A DNA stretch of 64,000 nucleotides. Source: an uncultured Chitinophagaceae bacterium (GTDB lineage Bacteria; Bacteroidota; Bacteroidia; Chitinophagales; Chitinophagaceae). The stretch covers positions 682,001 to 746,000 of the forward strand of contig CALMED010000002.1 in assembly GCA_937862815.1 (NCBI GenBank), in the 5' to 3' direction. Made by a program: the position numbers and the translations under genes. The notes below the pieces were generated by a model. That model made no database searches and was not told the DNA's origin. It worked only from the letters and a program-made list of their open reading frames with translations. Position 1 is the first letter of the stretch. The number at the start of each line of letters is the position of its first letter. This document shows, one piece after another, positions 25,213-34,025 of the stretch.

Positions 25213-25848
25213 ATGGCAAAGTCAAAAAAACCAAAACACATCGCGGTGGCCGGTAATATCGGCGCGGGCAAGACCACCCTCACCGAAATGCTGAGCAAAC
25301 ATTACAAGTGGATTCCCCAGTTTGAAGATGTGGATCATAACCCGTACCTCAATGATTTTTATGAGGACATGCCGCGCTGGAGCTTCAACCTTCAGATCTA
25401 CTTTCTTAACAACCGCCTCAACCAGGTGCTCGAAATCCAGCGGGGTACCGAAACGGTGATCCAGGACCGGACCATCTTTGAAGATGCGCACATTTTTGCT
25501 CCCAACCTCTACGAGATGGGGCTGATGGGCAAACGGGATTTTGATAACTACTTCTCTTTCTTTGCCACACTGAAAACCATGGTATCGCCCCCCGACCTGC
25601 TGATCTACCTCAAGGCATCGGTACCTACCCTGGTGGCCCAGATCCAGAAGCGGGGACGGGAATACGAAGAAAACATCCGGCTCGACTACCTCAAGCGGCT
25701 CAATGAATATTATAACAAGTGGATAGATACCTACAAGGAAGGAAACCTCCTGATCATTGACTGCGATAACAACAAGTTTGCCGAAAATGAAGAACATCTC
25801 GGAGAAATCATCCGCAAAATAGACTCCCAGCTTTACGGTCTCTTCTGA
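25213..25848 (+). CDS. deoxynucleoside kinase
   Basis: A 211-residue P-loop kinase of the dNK/dGK-dCK family, which phosphorylates deoxynucleosides for salvage. GNIGAGKT is at 14-21, the catalytic DRT at 85-87 (QDRTIFED), and an arginine-rich lid (KRGREYEENIRLDYL) in the last third. Bacterial members favour deoxyadenosine or deoxyguanosine; specificity is not assignable. An ATG at 25177 would add 12 residues, but the ATG at 25213 lies nearest the conserved beta strand. A clean terminator follows. Confidence 0.93.
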   Translation: MAKSKKPKHIAVAGNIGAGKTTLTEMLSKHYKWIPQFEDVDHNPYLNDFYEDMPRWSFNLQIYFLNNRLNQVLEIQRGTETVIQDRTIFEDAHIFAPNLYEMGLMGKRDFDNYFSFFATLKTMVSPPDLLIYLKASVPTLVAQIQKRGREYEENIRLDYLKRLNEYYNKWIDTYKEGNLLIIDCDNNKFAENEEHLGEIIRKIDSQLYGLF

Positions 25849-25864
25849 ACTGCATGCTAAAAAG

Positions 25865-25892
25865 AAACCCCGCCAGGAATGACGGGGTTTTT
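25865..25892 (+). terminator. rho-independent terminator after the deoxynucleoside kinase gene
   Basis: An 8-bp AAACCCCG/CGGGGTTT stem (25865-25872 with 25883-25890) with a 10-nt loop ends in a T-run, 16 nt after the stop codon. Confidence 0.85.
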
Positions 25893-26282
25893 AGCAAACA
25901 ATCGATTACGACCACTACACTTGGCACGTCACGGTCGGGCCGTGCTTGCCGAAGCATATATATTTCTGTTACCAGATTCTTCTTTTCGGCCCGGCTGCCC
26001 CAATACACGGTTCAACAATTACCGGAAGTTCAAATGTAAAGGTTCAACAGAAATTGAATCTACCGCAGCGGGCTATTTTTTTTGATGAATTTCAAAGTTC
26101 ATTCAATTTTTTTGAAGGTTTTAAAAAAAATGGGAAAGCTGGACTTGTTTTATTGAATAATTTCGCATCAGGAGTAAAGAGAATCTAAAAATGCAAACGA
26201 CTGTTAGTGTTTTCTCCCGACACGTAAATTCAAATTGGGCGGGCCGGGGCGATGGCTTATTTTGCAGCAGTAAACAGCTGTT
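25893..26282. other. AT-rich non-coding gap upstream of pepP
   Basis: About 390 nt, clearly richer in A and T than its neighbours, with long T-runs and A-runs around 26080-26140. Short open frames (for example 25946-26188) contain the T-runs and look like chance. The last 50 nt hold a promoter for the downstream peptidase gene. No RNA fold of a known class was recognised. Confidence 0.5.
26235..26264 (+). promoter_or_regulatory. putative promoter of the aminopeptidase P gene
   Basis: TTG (26235-26237) is followed after 20 nt by TATTTTG (26258-26264), one base short of the full TAnnTTTG. It lies 18 nt before the ATG. Confidence 0.5.
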
Positions 26283-27572
26283 ATGAAATACCAACCCGTT
26301 CTCCCGGAATTATTTACACAAAACAGGCAACGGTTTATCCGCCAGATGCTTCCCAATTCCATCGCCATCTTTGTGAGCAACGACGAATGGCCATCCAATG
26401 GCGATGCGCTGCACCCGTTCCGGCAAAACAGCGATCTCTTCTGGCTCAGCGGCATCCAGCAGGAAGACAGCATGGTTATTCTTTTTCCGGATAATCCCGA
26501 CCCGAAGTACCGGGAAGTGCTGGTACTGGTGCGCCCCAACGAACTGAAAGAAAAATGGGACGGACGCCGGCTCCGCGCCCAGGAAGCCCGCGACATATCA
26601 GGCATCGCCACCGTAGTATGGCTTGACGCGGTTGACGCGTTGCTGCAACCCTGGATCCACCTGGCCGACCATATCTACCTCGACAGCAACGAAAACGACC
26701 GCAAGGCATCTCTGCTCCGCAGCCGGGAATACCGCTTCATTGACGAGATGCGCCAACGCTACCCGCTGCACAGCTACCAGCGGGCGGCAAAAATCATGAA
26801 GGAACTGCGGGCGGTGAAAACACGCCACGAAGTGGACGTGCTGCAGCGGGCCATTGACATTACCGATAGTACCTTCCGCCGGCTTCTCCGCTTTGTACGA
26901 CCCGGCGTGAAAGAAAATGAAGTTGAAGCCGAAATCTGGCATTCCTTCCTGTCGCAGGGATCCACCGGTCCGGCTTACGGAAGCATCATTGCCAGCGGCG
27001 ACCGGGCACGTACGCTGCATTATGTAAACAACAACGAAGAGTGCCGCGACGGGGAATTGCTGCTCATGGACTTTGGAGCGGAGTACGGCGGTTACTGTGC
27101 CGATCTTACCCGCACCATTCCCGTTAACGGTAAATTCTCCCGCCGGCAAAAAACTGTGTACAATGCCTGCCTGCACCTGCACAACTACGCTAAAAGTCTG
27201 CTCAGGCCCGGCATCAGCATCGTGGATTATACCGATAAAGTGGGAGAGGAAGCCACACAGCAATTCCTGAAAATAGGCCTGCTCCGCAAAAGCGAGGTGA
27301 AAAACGAGGACCCCGAAAACCGTGCATACCGCAAGTACCTCTATCACGGCATCTCCCATCACCTGGGTATAGATGTACACGACCTGGGCACCCGCACAGC
27401 CCCCATCAAGGCCGGCATGGTGTTTACCGTGGAGCCCGGCATCTATATCGAAGAGGAACAGATGGGGGTGCGCATCGAAAACAACCTGTGGATCACCCGC
27501 AACGGTAATACCGACCTCATGGCAAAAATTCCCATTACGGTGGAAGACATTGAAGCGCTGATGAAACGATAA
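26283..27572 (+). CDS. pepP: Xaa-Pro aminopeptidase (aminopeptidase P, M24B)
   Basis: A 429-residue metallopeptidase that releases an N-terminal residue next to proline. The N-terminal creatinase-like domain (1-170) is followed by the pita-bread domain. All five metal ligands are present: D263 and D274 (MDFGAEYGGYCADLTRT), H359 (HGISHHLGIDVHD), E384 (TVEPGIY) and E399 (RIENN). Length and layout match E. coli PepP (441). Cytoplasmic. First in a run of co-directional genes (pssA, purS, rsmI, M1 peptidase), though the 66-nt gap to pssA holds a hairpin. Confidence 0.95.
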   Translation: MKYQPVLPELFTQNRQRFIRQMLPNSIAIFVSNDEWPSNGDALHPFRQNSDLFWLSGIQQEDSMVILFPDNPDPKYREVLVLVRPNELKEKWDGRRLRAQEARDISGIATVVWLDAVDALLQPWIHLADHIYLDSNENDRKASLLRSREYRFIDEMRQRYPLHSYQRAAKIMKELRAVKTRHEVDVLQRAIDITDSTFRRLLRFVRPGVKENEVEAEIWHSFLSQGSTGPAYGSIIASGDRARTLHYVNNNEECRDGELLLMDFGAEYGGYCADLTRTIPVNGKFSRRQKTVYNACLHLHNYAKSLLRPGISIVDYTDKVGEEATQQFLKIGLLRKSEVKNEDPENRAYRKYLYHGISHHLGIDVHDLGTRTAPIKAGMVFTVEPGIYIEEEQMGVRIENNLWITRNGNTDLMAKIPITVEDIEALMKR

Positions 27573-27589
27573 CCTTATCCGGTTATTGA

Positions 27590-27616
27590 TTCACCGGCGG
27601 CATGTTTGCCGGTGAA
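27590..27616 (+). promoter_or_regulatory. hairpin between pepP and pssA
   Basis: A perfect 9-bp stem (27590-27598 with 27608-27616) with a 9-nt loop and no T-run. It may attenuate read-through or protect an mRNA end; it is not a standard terminator. Confidence 0.4.
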
Positions 27617-27638
27617 AGGATTAAACTTATTTACCATC

Positions 27639-28406
27639 ATGAAGCAGATACCCAACATCTTTACCCTTTTTAACCTGGTGTTCGGTTGCATCGCCATCCT
27701 GCTGATACTCGACAGCAGCACAGCCATCGTAACCCTGCAGCAGGGCGACCTGCTCTTCCGCCTCCCCGAAAGGATGGTGCATGCTTCCTTTTTTATTTTC
27801 GCCGCCGGTTTGGTGGATTTCCTCGACGGTTTCCTGGCCCGCGCTTTCAAGGCCACTTCCGACATGGGTAAGCAACTCGACTCGCTCAGCGATGTGGTGA
27901 CCTTTGGTGTAGCGCCCTCCCTGCTCCTGTACCAGCTGCTGCGCATGAGCTTTCTGCGGGATACGGGCGCCATCAATACCAGCCAGCTCTGGCTGCTGCC
28001 CTCCCTGCTGCTGGCCTGCTGTGCTGCCTGGCGGCTGGCCAAATTCAACATTGATACCCGCCAGACCACCAGTTTCCGCGGCGTGCCCACCCCCATCACC
28101 GGCTTTGTGGTGGCTTCCTTCCCGCTGATCCTCTGGTATGGAGGTGAGCCAATCACCGGTGTTCTGCTCAATCCCTGGGTGCTGTACGGCATTACCCTCG
28201 TGCTCAGCGCGCTCATGGTGAGCGACCTGCCCATCCTCAGCCTCAAGATCAAAGACAAATCGCTGCGCAACAACCTGCCCCAGTTACTGCTGCTGGGCTT
28301 CGCACTGCTGCTCCTGCTATTCTTCCGCTGGGCAGCCCTGCCGCTCATCTATGTGAGCTATGTTGCGTTATCTTTGCTGTTCCGCAAACAGATTTCATCA
28401 ACCTAA
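27639..28406 (+). CDS. pssA: CDP-diacylglycerol--serine O-phosphatidyltransferase
   Basis: A 255-residue membrane enzyme that makes phosphatidylserine, the precursor of phosphatidylethanolamine. The CDP-alcohol phosphotransferase motif is complete at residues 60-85: D60, D63-G64, A67-R68, G77, D81 and D85. About seven hydrophobic helices surround it. This is the membrane-integral (Bacillus-like) type rather than the E. coli PLD-like type. The ATG at 27639 precedes IPNIFTLFNL, the normal family start. purS follows after 10 nt. Confidence 0.94.
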   Translation: MKQIPNIFTLFNLVFGCIAILLILDSSTAIVTLQQGDLLFRLPERMVHASFFIFAAGLVDFLDGFLARAFKATSDMGKQLDSLSDVVTFGVAPSLLLYQLLRMSFLRDTGAINTSQLWLLPSLLLACCAAWRLAKFNIDTRQTTSFRGVPTPITGFVVASFPLILWYGGEPITGVLLNPWVLYGITLVLSALMVSDLPILSLKIKDKSLRNNLPQLLLLGFALLLLLFFRWAALPLIYVSYVALSLLFRKQISST

Positions 28407-28416
28407 TTCCCGCATC

Positions 28417-28662
28417 ATGCTTTACACCGTACAGGTACAGGTAATGCCCCTCAAAGATTTACTCGACCCGCAAGGCAAGGCCGTGATGGGCGGGCTCAGC
28501 AACCTGGGCCTGCAGTCCGTGCGGGACGTGCGGATCGGAAAAAACATCACCCTGCAGGTTGAAGCCGCCTCGCCCCAAGAAGCTACTGCTATTGCCGGGG
28601 AAGCCGCCCGCAAGCTGCTGGCCAACCCCGTGATGGAACAGTTCGAAATCACCCTCGCCTGA
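28417..28662 (+). CDS. purS: phosphoribosylformylglycinamidine synthase subunit PurS
   Basis: An 81-residue protein with the PurS ferredoxin-like fold: YTVQVQVMPLKDLLDPQGKAVMGGLSNLGLQSVRDVRIGKNITLQVEA. PurS bridges PurQ and PurL in the multi-subunit enzyme of purine synthesis and implies that this genome uses small PurL plus PurQ. Neither is encoded here, so purS is separated from its partners. The ATG at 28417 gives the correct length. It lies between pssA (10 nt) and rsmI (32 nt). Confidence 0.92.
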   Translation: MLYTVQVQVMPLKDLLDPQGKAVMGGLSNLGLQSVRDVRIGKNITLQVEAASPQEATAIAGEAARKLLANPVMEQFEITLA

Positions 28663-28694
28663 AACCTGCTACAGGTACTGGTCACCGTTAGCAT

Positions 28695-29453
28695 ATGCCT
28701 GATTCCCTTCACGATCCATCGGTTGCCGCTGCAATTCCAGCGGGTGGCAGGCTGGTCATCGTACCTACCCCCATCGGCAACCTGAAAGACATTACCCTGC
28801 GTGCACTGGAGGTGCTGCAGGAAGTGGACCTCATCCTCGCAGAAGATACCCGCACCTCCGGCGTATTGCTGCAGCACTACCAGGTACACAAACCCATCAC
28901 ACCCTATCACCAGCACAACGAACACAAGATAGTCCCCCGCCTGGTGGAGCAATTGCAGGCCGGAAGCCGCATGGCCCTGCTCACCGATGCCGGCACACCC
29001 GGTATCAGCGATCCCGCCTTCCTGCTTGTGCGGGCCTGTTTACAGGCCGGCATACCCGTTGAAACGCTCCCCGGTGCCACCGCTTTTGTACCGGCCCTTG
29101 TGAACAGTGGGTTGCCCGCTTCCCGTTTTGCGTTTGAAGGATTTCTTCCTCCCAAGAAAGGACGACACACCCTGCTCAGCCAGCTGGCCGCCGAAGAGCG
29201 CACCCTCCTGTTTTACGAGTCGCCCTACCGGCTGGTGAAAACCCTGGCCGACCTGGTGCAGTACTTTGGCGCCACCCGCCCCTGTTCCGTGAGCCGCGAA
29301 CTCACCAAAAAATTTGAAGAAAACAAACGGGGCACCCTGCAGGAAGTGCACGATTACTTTGAACAAAAGGGCGTGAAAGGCGAAATCGTGCTGGTGGTGG
29401 CCGGTGCCGGGTACCGGGAACAGGAACGAACCGAAGATCCCGGACAGCTTTGA
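28695..29453 (+). CDS. rsmI: 16S rRNA (cytidine-1402-2'-O)-methyltransferase
   Basis: A 252-residue tetrapyrrole-methylase-fold enzyme that methylates the 2'-OH of C1402 in the 16S decoding centre. Hallmarks are VPTPIGNLKDITLRALE at 23-39, AEDTRTSGVLL, LTDAGTPGISDPAFLLV and LPGATAFVPALVNSGLP. Length is slightly shorter than the E. coli enzyme (286), lacking part of the C-terminal extension. It lies 32 nt after purS in the same direction and 50 nt before the M1 peptidase gene. Confidence 0.95.
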   Translation: MPDSLHDPSVAAAIPAGGRLVIVPTPIGNLKDITLRALEVLQEVDLILAEDTRTSGVLLQHYQVHKPITPYHQHNEHKIVPRLVEQLQAGSRMALLTDAGTPGISDPAFLLVRACLQAGIPVETLPGATAFVPALVNSGLPASRFAFEGFLPPKKGRHTLLSQLAAEERTLLFYESPYRLVKTLADLVQYFGATRPCSVSRELTKKFEENKRGTLQEVHDYFEQKGVKGEIVLVVAGAGYREQERTEDPGQL

Positions 29454-29503
29454 CAACTTTGTAACGATCTAATACCGAATTTTATCCTTCAATCATACCG
29501 AAT

Positions 29504-31393
29504 ATGCCGCGTTTGTTCTTTGCCGTTATCTCCCTCTTGGTGCTTGCTTTTTCATCCATTGCCCAGCCCGGCCGCTGGCAGCAGCGGGTGAAATACAACA
29601 TGGACATCCGCATGGATGTGCAAACCAACCGCTTCACCGGTACGCAGAAACTGGAATACACCAATAACTCCCCCGATACGCTCGACCAGCTCTTTTACCA
29701 TCTCTACTGGAACGCCTTTCAGCCCAACAGCATGATGGATGCCCGCAGCCGGGAGTTGGGCAACCTGCGCATTGGCAACCGCCCCGACTGGGACGGACGG
29801 GTACGCGACCGCATTCTGAATCTGAAAGAAGATGAAATCGGTTACCAGCGGGTGCGCTCTTTAAAAATGAACGGGCAACTGCTGGCGGTTGAAGAGCACG
29901 AAACGATCCTGCAGGTGAAACTGCCCCGCCCCATCCTGCCCAAACAAAAAGTACTGCTGGAGATGGAGTTTGAAGCGCAGGTGCCCCTGCAGGTGCGCCG
30001 CAGCGGACGTGATGCAGCCAACGGGGTGCGCTTTTCCATGGCACAATGGTACCCCAAACTCTGCGAATATGATGCCGATGGCTGGCACCCCAACCCTTAC
30101 GTGGCGCGTGAGTTCTACGGCGTATGGGGCGATTTTGATGTATCCATCACAATTGATAAAAACTATACCATCGGGGGCACCGGCTACCTGCTCAATGCCA
30201 ACCAGGTGGGACATGGGTACGAAACCCCGGGAACCCCGTTGGCGCTTCCGGCCGGCGACCAGCTTACGTGGAAGTTCACTGCTCCCAACGTGCACGACTT
30301 TGTGTGGGCGGCAGATCCCGGGTATAAACACCTTGTGCGGCAATTGCGCAATGGTCCCACCATCCATGTGCTGTACAAAAACAAACCGGGTAATATCCGC
30401 AACGACCAGGAATGGCAGCGCGTGGCCGATGCGGCTGAAACGGTGTATCCGTTCATTGCCAGGCAGTTTGGCGCATATCCCTACAAACAGTATTCGTTTA
30501 TCCAGGGCGGCGACGGTGGCATGGAGTACCCCATGGCCACCCTGCTCAACGGACCCGGACTGGGTACCGTGTTTCACGAATGGATGCACAGCTGGTACCA
30601 GATGCTCATGGGTACCAACGAAAGCCTCTATGCATGGATGGATGAAGGGTTTACGGAGTTTGCTACCGACCGGGTGCAACACTACTACGACAGCGTGATG
30701 GCAGCGAAGAACGGTACCAAGATGCGACCAACGGAACTTCCCTTGTACCACAGCGATAACTACCGCGGTTACTTTGGCCTGGTGAAGAGTGGCCGGGAAG
30801 AGCCCCTTACCACACATGCCGATCATTTCAGTTCCAACTATGCCTATTCGGTGGCTTCCTATTCCAAAGGCGCCGTGTTTCTCTCGCAACTGGGGTACAT
30901 CACCGGTGAGGCTGCACGCGACCGCATACTGCTTGAATATTACAGGCAGTGGCGCTTCCGGCATCCCAATGTGAACGACTTTATGCGGCTGGCTGAAAAG
31001 GAGAGCGGTCTGCAGCTCGACTGGTATAAGGAATACTGGGTAAACGGCACCAAGACCATTGACTATGCCATTGACAGTTTGTGGGAAGAAGGCGGTAAGT
31101 CGAAAATCCGGATCCGGCGTGTGGGAGAAATACCCATGCCCATTGACCTGGTACTCACATTCCGCGACGGAAGCACGCAGTTGCATTATATACCCATGTA
31201 CCTGCTATTTGGCAGCAAGCCGGCGGAAGACAACCAGCCCAGAGTCGTTTATCCCGCCTGGAAGTGGACCCATCCCACGTATACCATTGAGTTTGACCGC
31301 CGCCTGCTGGACCTTACTGCGGCTGAGATAGACCCCACGCAGCGGATGGCGGATACAGACCGCCGCAACAACCGGCTTGAATTGAAATGGTAA
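29504..31393 (+). CDS. M1 family metallopeptidase, secreted
   Basis: A 629-residue zinc aminopeptidase-like protein with a signal peptide (1-20, ending in SIAQ). The zinc site is H358-E-W-M-H362 with E381 exactly 18 residues on (LYAWMDEGFTEF), as in all M1 enzymes. The usual exopeptidase motif GxMEN appears as GGMEY, so the residue contacting the free N-terminus is altered. A beta-sandwich N-terminal domain (20-220) precedes the catalytic domain. Expected in the periplasm or at the surface, degrading peptides. The final 150 residues form a beta-rich tail. Confidence 0.92.
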   Translation: MPRLFFAVISLLVLAFSSIAQPGRWQQRVKYNMDIRMDVQTNRFTGTQKLEYTNNSPDTLDQLFYHLYWNAFQPNSMMDARSRELGNLRIGNRPDWDGRVRDRILNLKEDEIGYQRVRSLKMNGQLLAVEEHETILQVKLPRPILPKQKVLLEMEFEAQVPLQVRRSGRDAANGVRFSMAQWYPKLCEYDADGWHPNPYVAREFYGVWGDFDVSITIDKNYTIGGTGYLLNANQVGHGYETPGTPLALPAGDQLTWKFTAPNVHDFVWAADPGYKHLVRQLRNGPTIHVLYKNKPGNIRNDQEWQRVADAAETVYPFIARQFGAYPYKQYSFIQGGDGGMEYPMATLLNGPGLGTVFHEWMHSWYQMLMGTNESLYAWMDEGFTEFATDRVQHYYDSVMAAKNGTKMRPTELPLYHSDNYRGYFGLVKSGREEPLTTHADHFSSNYAYSVASYSKGAVFLSQLGYITGEAARDRILLEYYRQWRFRHPNVNDFMRLAEKESGLQLDWYKEYWVNGTKTIDYAIDSLWEEGGKSKIRIRRVGEIPMPIDLVLTFRDGSTQLHYIPMYLLFGSKPAEDNQPRVVYPAWKWTHPTYTIEFDRRLLDLTAAEIDPTQRMADTDRRNNRLELKW

Positions 31394-31419
31394 ACGGCTG
31401 GTAAGGATTGTACGGCCCG

Positions 31420-32085
31420 TTACTTCGTTTGCCCGTAAAACTTAATTACAGCTTCCACGCGGTTGTTTACATGCAGCTTTTCGTAAATATGATACAGGTG
31501 CTTGCGCACGGTGTCGGGCGCAATGAAGATTTGCTCCGCAATCTGTTTCACCGACAACCCCTGGGCCAGTAATTCGAGGATTTCTTTTTCACGGTTGGTA
31601 AGCAGCCGGAACTGTTGCAGATCGTTGAACGGTTCGTTAACCGCTGCCGGCTGTGCGGGGAGTTGCTGAAAGGTCATAACCACTTTTCGGGCTATCTGGC
31701 TGCTCATGGGGGCGCCGCCTTCCACCAGTTCACCAATGGCATCTATTAATTTGGCGGGTGATGATTTCTTAAGTATGTACCCGCTGGCACCCGCCCGCAG
31801 GGCTTCAAATATTTTTTCGTCCTCTTCGTACACGGTGCACATCATGAAGAGGATGGACGGATGTTGTTTTTTCAGTTGTTTCACCAGGTCAATTCCGTTG
31901 TAATCTCCCAGCCCGATGTCCATCAGCACCACCTGTGGGTTGCGCTTCGGGATTTCTTCCAGTGCTTCCGCCCCATCGCCAAAAGACCCCGCCAACCGGC
32001 AAGAGCCGCTCAGGTCAATAATCTGCTCCAGTGCGTGCCGGATATCCGTCACGTCTTCCACTATGCATACGGAAATGGGGTTCAT
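31420..32085 (-). CDS. LuxR-type response regulator (NarL/FixJ family)
   Basis: A 221-residue two-component regulator. The receiver domain (1-125) has acidic E10-D11, the phosphorylation site D56 (VVLMDIGLGDYNG), T84 and K106 (ILKK). The C-terminal LuxR helix-turn-helix (about 160-215) reads LTNREKEILELLAQGLSVKQIAEQ...DTVRKHL. It should bind DNA as a dimer on phosphorylation. No histidine kinase gene is adjacent, so its sensor is elsewhere. It lies convergent with the M1 peptidase gene, 56 nt downstream of rsmG. Confidence 0.94.
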   Translation of the reverse strand: MNPISVCIVEDVTDIRHALEQIIDLSGSCRLAGSFGDGAEALEEIPKRNPQVVLMDIGLGDYNGIDLVKQLKKQHPSILFMMCTVYEEDEKIFEALRAGASGYILKKSSPAKLIDAIGELVEGGAPMSSQIARKVVMTFQQLPAQPAAVNEPFNDLQQFRLLTNREKEILELLAQGLSVKQIAEQIFIAPDTVRKHLYHIYEKLHVNNRVEAVIKFYGQTK

Positions 32086-32141
32086 GCTGTAAATCTGTGA
32101 AATTAAACAGGAACGGGCAAATGATTCCTGGTGATGCCCGC

Positions 32142-32789
32142 TCAGCGGGGCACCGCCAGGATGTATTTTTCTTTAAAAAACGGTTCCCGGAACAGTTGTT
32201 CAATCTCCCATACCAGGGGATGCAGGCCGCTCTCCCGGATCTCCTCTTCCAGGTTCCCGCCTTTCAAACAAATCAGTCCGCCGTAGATTTTCTCCGTGCC
32301 CGCCGTGGCCATTTGTCCCTGGCCCCGGGCTTTGAGCAGGGGCCGGCTCCATTGCCAAAGCTCCCGCAGGGGGGCTACTGCCCGGCTTACAATGAAGTCG
32401 AATTTGCGGTCGGTGATGGTTTCTGCGCGGGTGTGCCGGGTGGTTACATTCTTCAGCCCGGTGGCTTCCACCACCGCTTCCACCACTTTCAGTTTTTTAC
32501 CAATGCTGTCGGTTAGCAGGAACTCCACCTCCGGGAAAAAGATGGCCAGGGGGATGCCGGGGAAGCCGCCGCCTGTGCCTAGATCGGCGATCTGCGTACC
32601 CGGCTGAAAATCGAAAACCGCCGCAATGGCCAAAGAATGCAATACATGCTTCTCGTACAGGCTGTCGATGTCTTTGCGGGAAATGACATTGATCTTATCA
32701 TTCCATTCGGTGTACACGTTCTGGAGTTGCTCCAGTTGGCGACGCTGTACATCGGTGAAGCCGGAAAAATAGTTCAGGAGAAGGTCCAT
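32142..32789 (-). CDS. rsmG: 16S rRNA (guanine-527-N7)-methyltransferase
   Basis: A 215-residue SAM enzyme that methylates G527 of 16S rRNA; loss of RsmG gives low-level streptomycin resistance in other bacteria. The SAM-binding GTGGGFPGIP is at 71-80, preceded by WNDKINVISRKDIDSLYEKHVLHSL and followed by DFIVSRAVAPL. Length matches the family (207-240). It begins 6 nt after the GT2 stop, so the two form an operon with the glycosyltransferase first. Confidence 0.95.
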   Translation of the reverse strand: MDLLLNYFSGFTDVQRRQLEQLQNVYTEWNDKINVISRKDIDSLYEKHVLHSLAIAAVFDFQPGTQIADLGTGGGFPGIPLAIFFPEVEFLLTDSIGKKLKVVEAVVEATGLKNVTTRHTRAETITDRKFDFIVSRAVAPLRELWQWSRPLLKARGQGQMATAGTEKIYGGLICLKGGNLEEEIRESGLHPLVWEIEQLFREPFFKEKYILAVPR

Positions 32790-32795
32790 GCTCTT

Positions 32796-33914
32796 TTACC
32801 AGGTGTTTTTGGGTTTTCGTACGAGGGTGTCTGCAAACAGGATGTAATAGAACCACTGCCAGATATCCAGCAGGGGATAGATCCAGAAGAGGTCCGCTTC
32901 CCGCAGTTGCTTCATGCTGCGGAAGTATACGAGGCCCAGGATCAGCAGCCGTCCCCCGTACACAGCCAGCGGTATCCATACGTGATAAAACATTACGCTG
33001 GCGATCAACAGGGGAAAGAAAAGGAACTGCGAGGCCGCGTAAAGCGACAGCAGGAATTTGTGCAGGGGTTTGTAATACCGCGATGCGCTGTAATGCCGTG
33101 CCTTCTGCTGACGCCAGCCGCTCCACGAATTTTTGGCTTTGGAATAGGTAAACGCTTCCGGATCGGGTACGATGGCGGTGTTGGTGCGGGTGGCCACCCG
33201 GTTGATAAACAGATCGTCGTCGCCTCCGGGCAACTGGTTGTGCATGGAGAAGCCTTTGTTGCGGAGGAAGAGCTCTTTTTTGTAGGCGAGGTTCCGGCCT
33301 ACACCCATGTACGGCCGGCCGGCCAGGGCATAGGAAAAATATTGCAGGGCGGTGAGAAAGGTTTCAAAGCGGATGAGTTTGTTCAGGAGTCCGGGTTCTT
33401 TGGTGTAAGCGCCGTACCCCAAAGCAATTTCTTTACCCGGTGCAAATGCGTGCTGCATCCGTTCCACCCAGTGCGGGCTGGCCGGGCTGCAGTCGGCATC
33501 TGTCAGCAGCAGCAACTCATACCGGGCTTCTTTGATGCCCATGGACAGCGGGAACTTCTTACCCTGGATGAGCCGGGCTTCCTGCTTCAGATCAATGGGC
33601 CGCAGGTGACGGAAGGGCTTGGAAAGGTATTCCAGCACGTATTTGCTGTCGTCGTACGAGTTGTCGTTCACCGCCACCACTTCGTAGGTGCTTTTGTACT
33701 CTTGCTGCAGCACATCGGGCAGGTGGTCGGCCAGGTTCTGCGCTTCATCACGGGCGCAGATAATCACCGAAACGGGGTGCTGCTGCGCCACGCTCCGCAC
33801 CGGCGCTTTGTAAAAAGCCAGCCGCATAAAAAAGTACAGGTAGTAAAACAACTGTACACCGGTAATGACACAAAACACGATGAACAGCAGGTCCTGCCAT
33901 TGGATGTAGATCAT
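32796..33914 (-). CDS. membrane-anchored family 2 glycosyltransferase
   Basis: A 372-residue protein. An N-terminal transmembrane helix (about 8-32) is followed by a GT2 domain with VSVIICARDEAQNL (48-61), VAVNDNSYDDSK, the metal-binding D139-A-D141 in LLLTDADCSP, and a C-terminal acceptor motif in WRQQKARHYSASRYY resembling the QxxRW of processive enzymes. Three more hydrophobic helices close the protein. It probably transfers a sugar to a lipid-linked or surface glycan; the sugar is unknown. The ATG at 33914 is preferred; others lie at 33935 and 33968. rsmG follows after 6 nt. Confidence 0.9.
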   Translation of the reverse strand: MIYIQWQDLLFIVFCVITGVQLFYYLYFFMRLAFYKAPVRSVAQQHPVSVIICARDEAQNLADHLPDVLQQEYKSTYEVVAVNDNSYDDSKYVLEYLSKPFRHLRPIDLKQEARLIQGKKFPLSMGIKEARYELLLLTDADCSPASPHWVERMQHAFAPGKEIALGYGAYTKEPGLLNKLIRFETFLTALQYFSYALAGRPYMGVGRNLAYKKELFLRNKGFSMHNQLPGGDDDLFINRVATRTNTAIVPDPEAFTYSKAKNSWSGWRQQKARHYSASRYYKPLHKFLLSLYAASQFLFFPLLIASVMFYHVWIPLAVYGGRLLILGLVYFRSMKQLREADLFWIYPLLDIWQWFYYILFADTLVRKPKNTW

Positions 33915-34010
33915 AAGGCTGCGAAAATATTGCATCCCGCACAAATGCATGCGGCAGCTTCTGCACATTTCTGTAACAGGCGGGCCGCGCTGTCATGTGC
34001 CGCAGCCCTG

Positions 34011-34018
34011 TATCTTTG
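34011..34018 (+). promoter_or_regulatory. TAnnTTTG promoter box just upstream of tgt
   Basis: TATCTTTG ends 7 nt before the tgt ATG. It marks the true start and suggests a leader of only a few bases. Confidence 0.6.
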
Positions 34019-34025
34019 CCCGCTT

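Noticed and set aside
25946-26188. An 80-codon frame in the gap before pepP
   Set aside because: It is built from T- and A-runs in an AT-rich non-coding stretch and has no start signal or domain.
32637-34025. A long open frame on the plus strand in phase with tgt, which would make an 842-residue protein
   Set aside because: It is antisense to rsmG and the glycosyltransferase gene, both with clear motifs. The added part has no family likeness, and a promoter box sits just before the normal tgt ATG.
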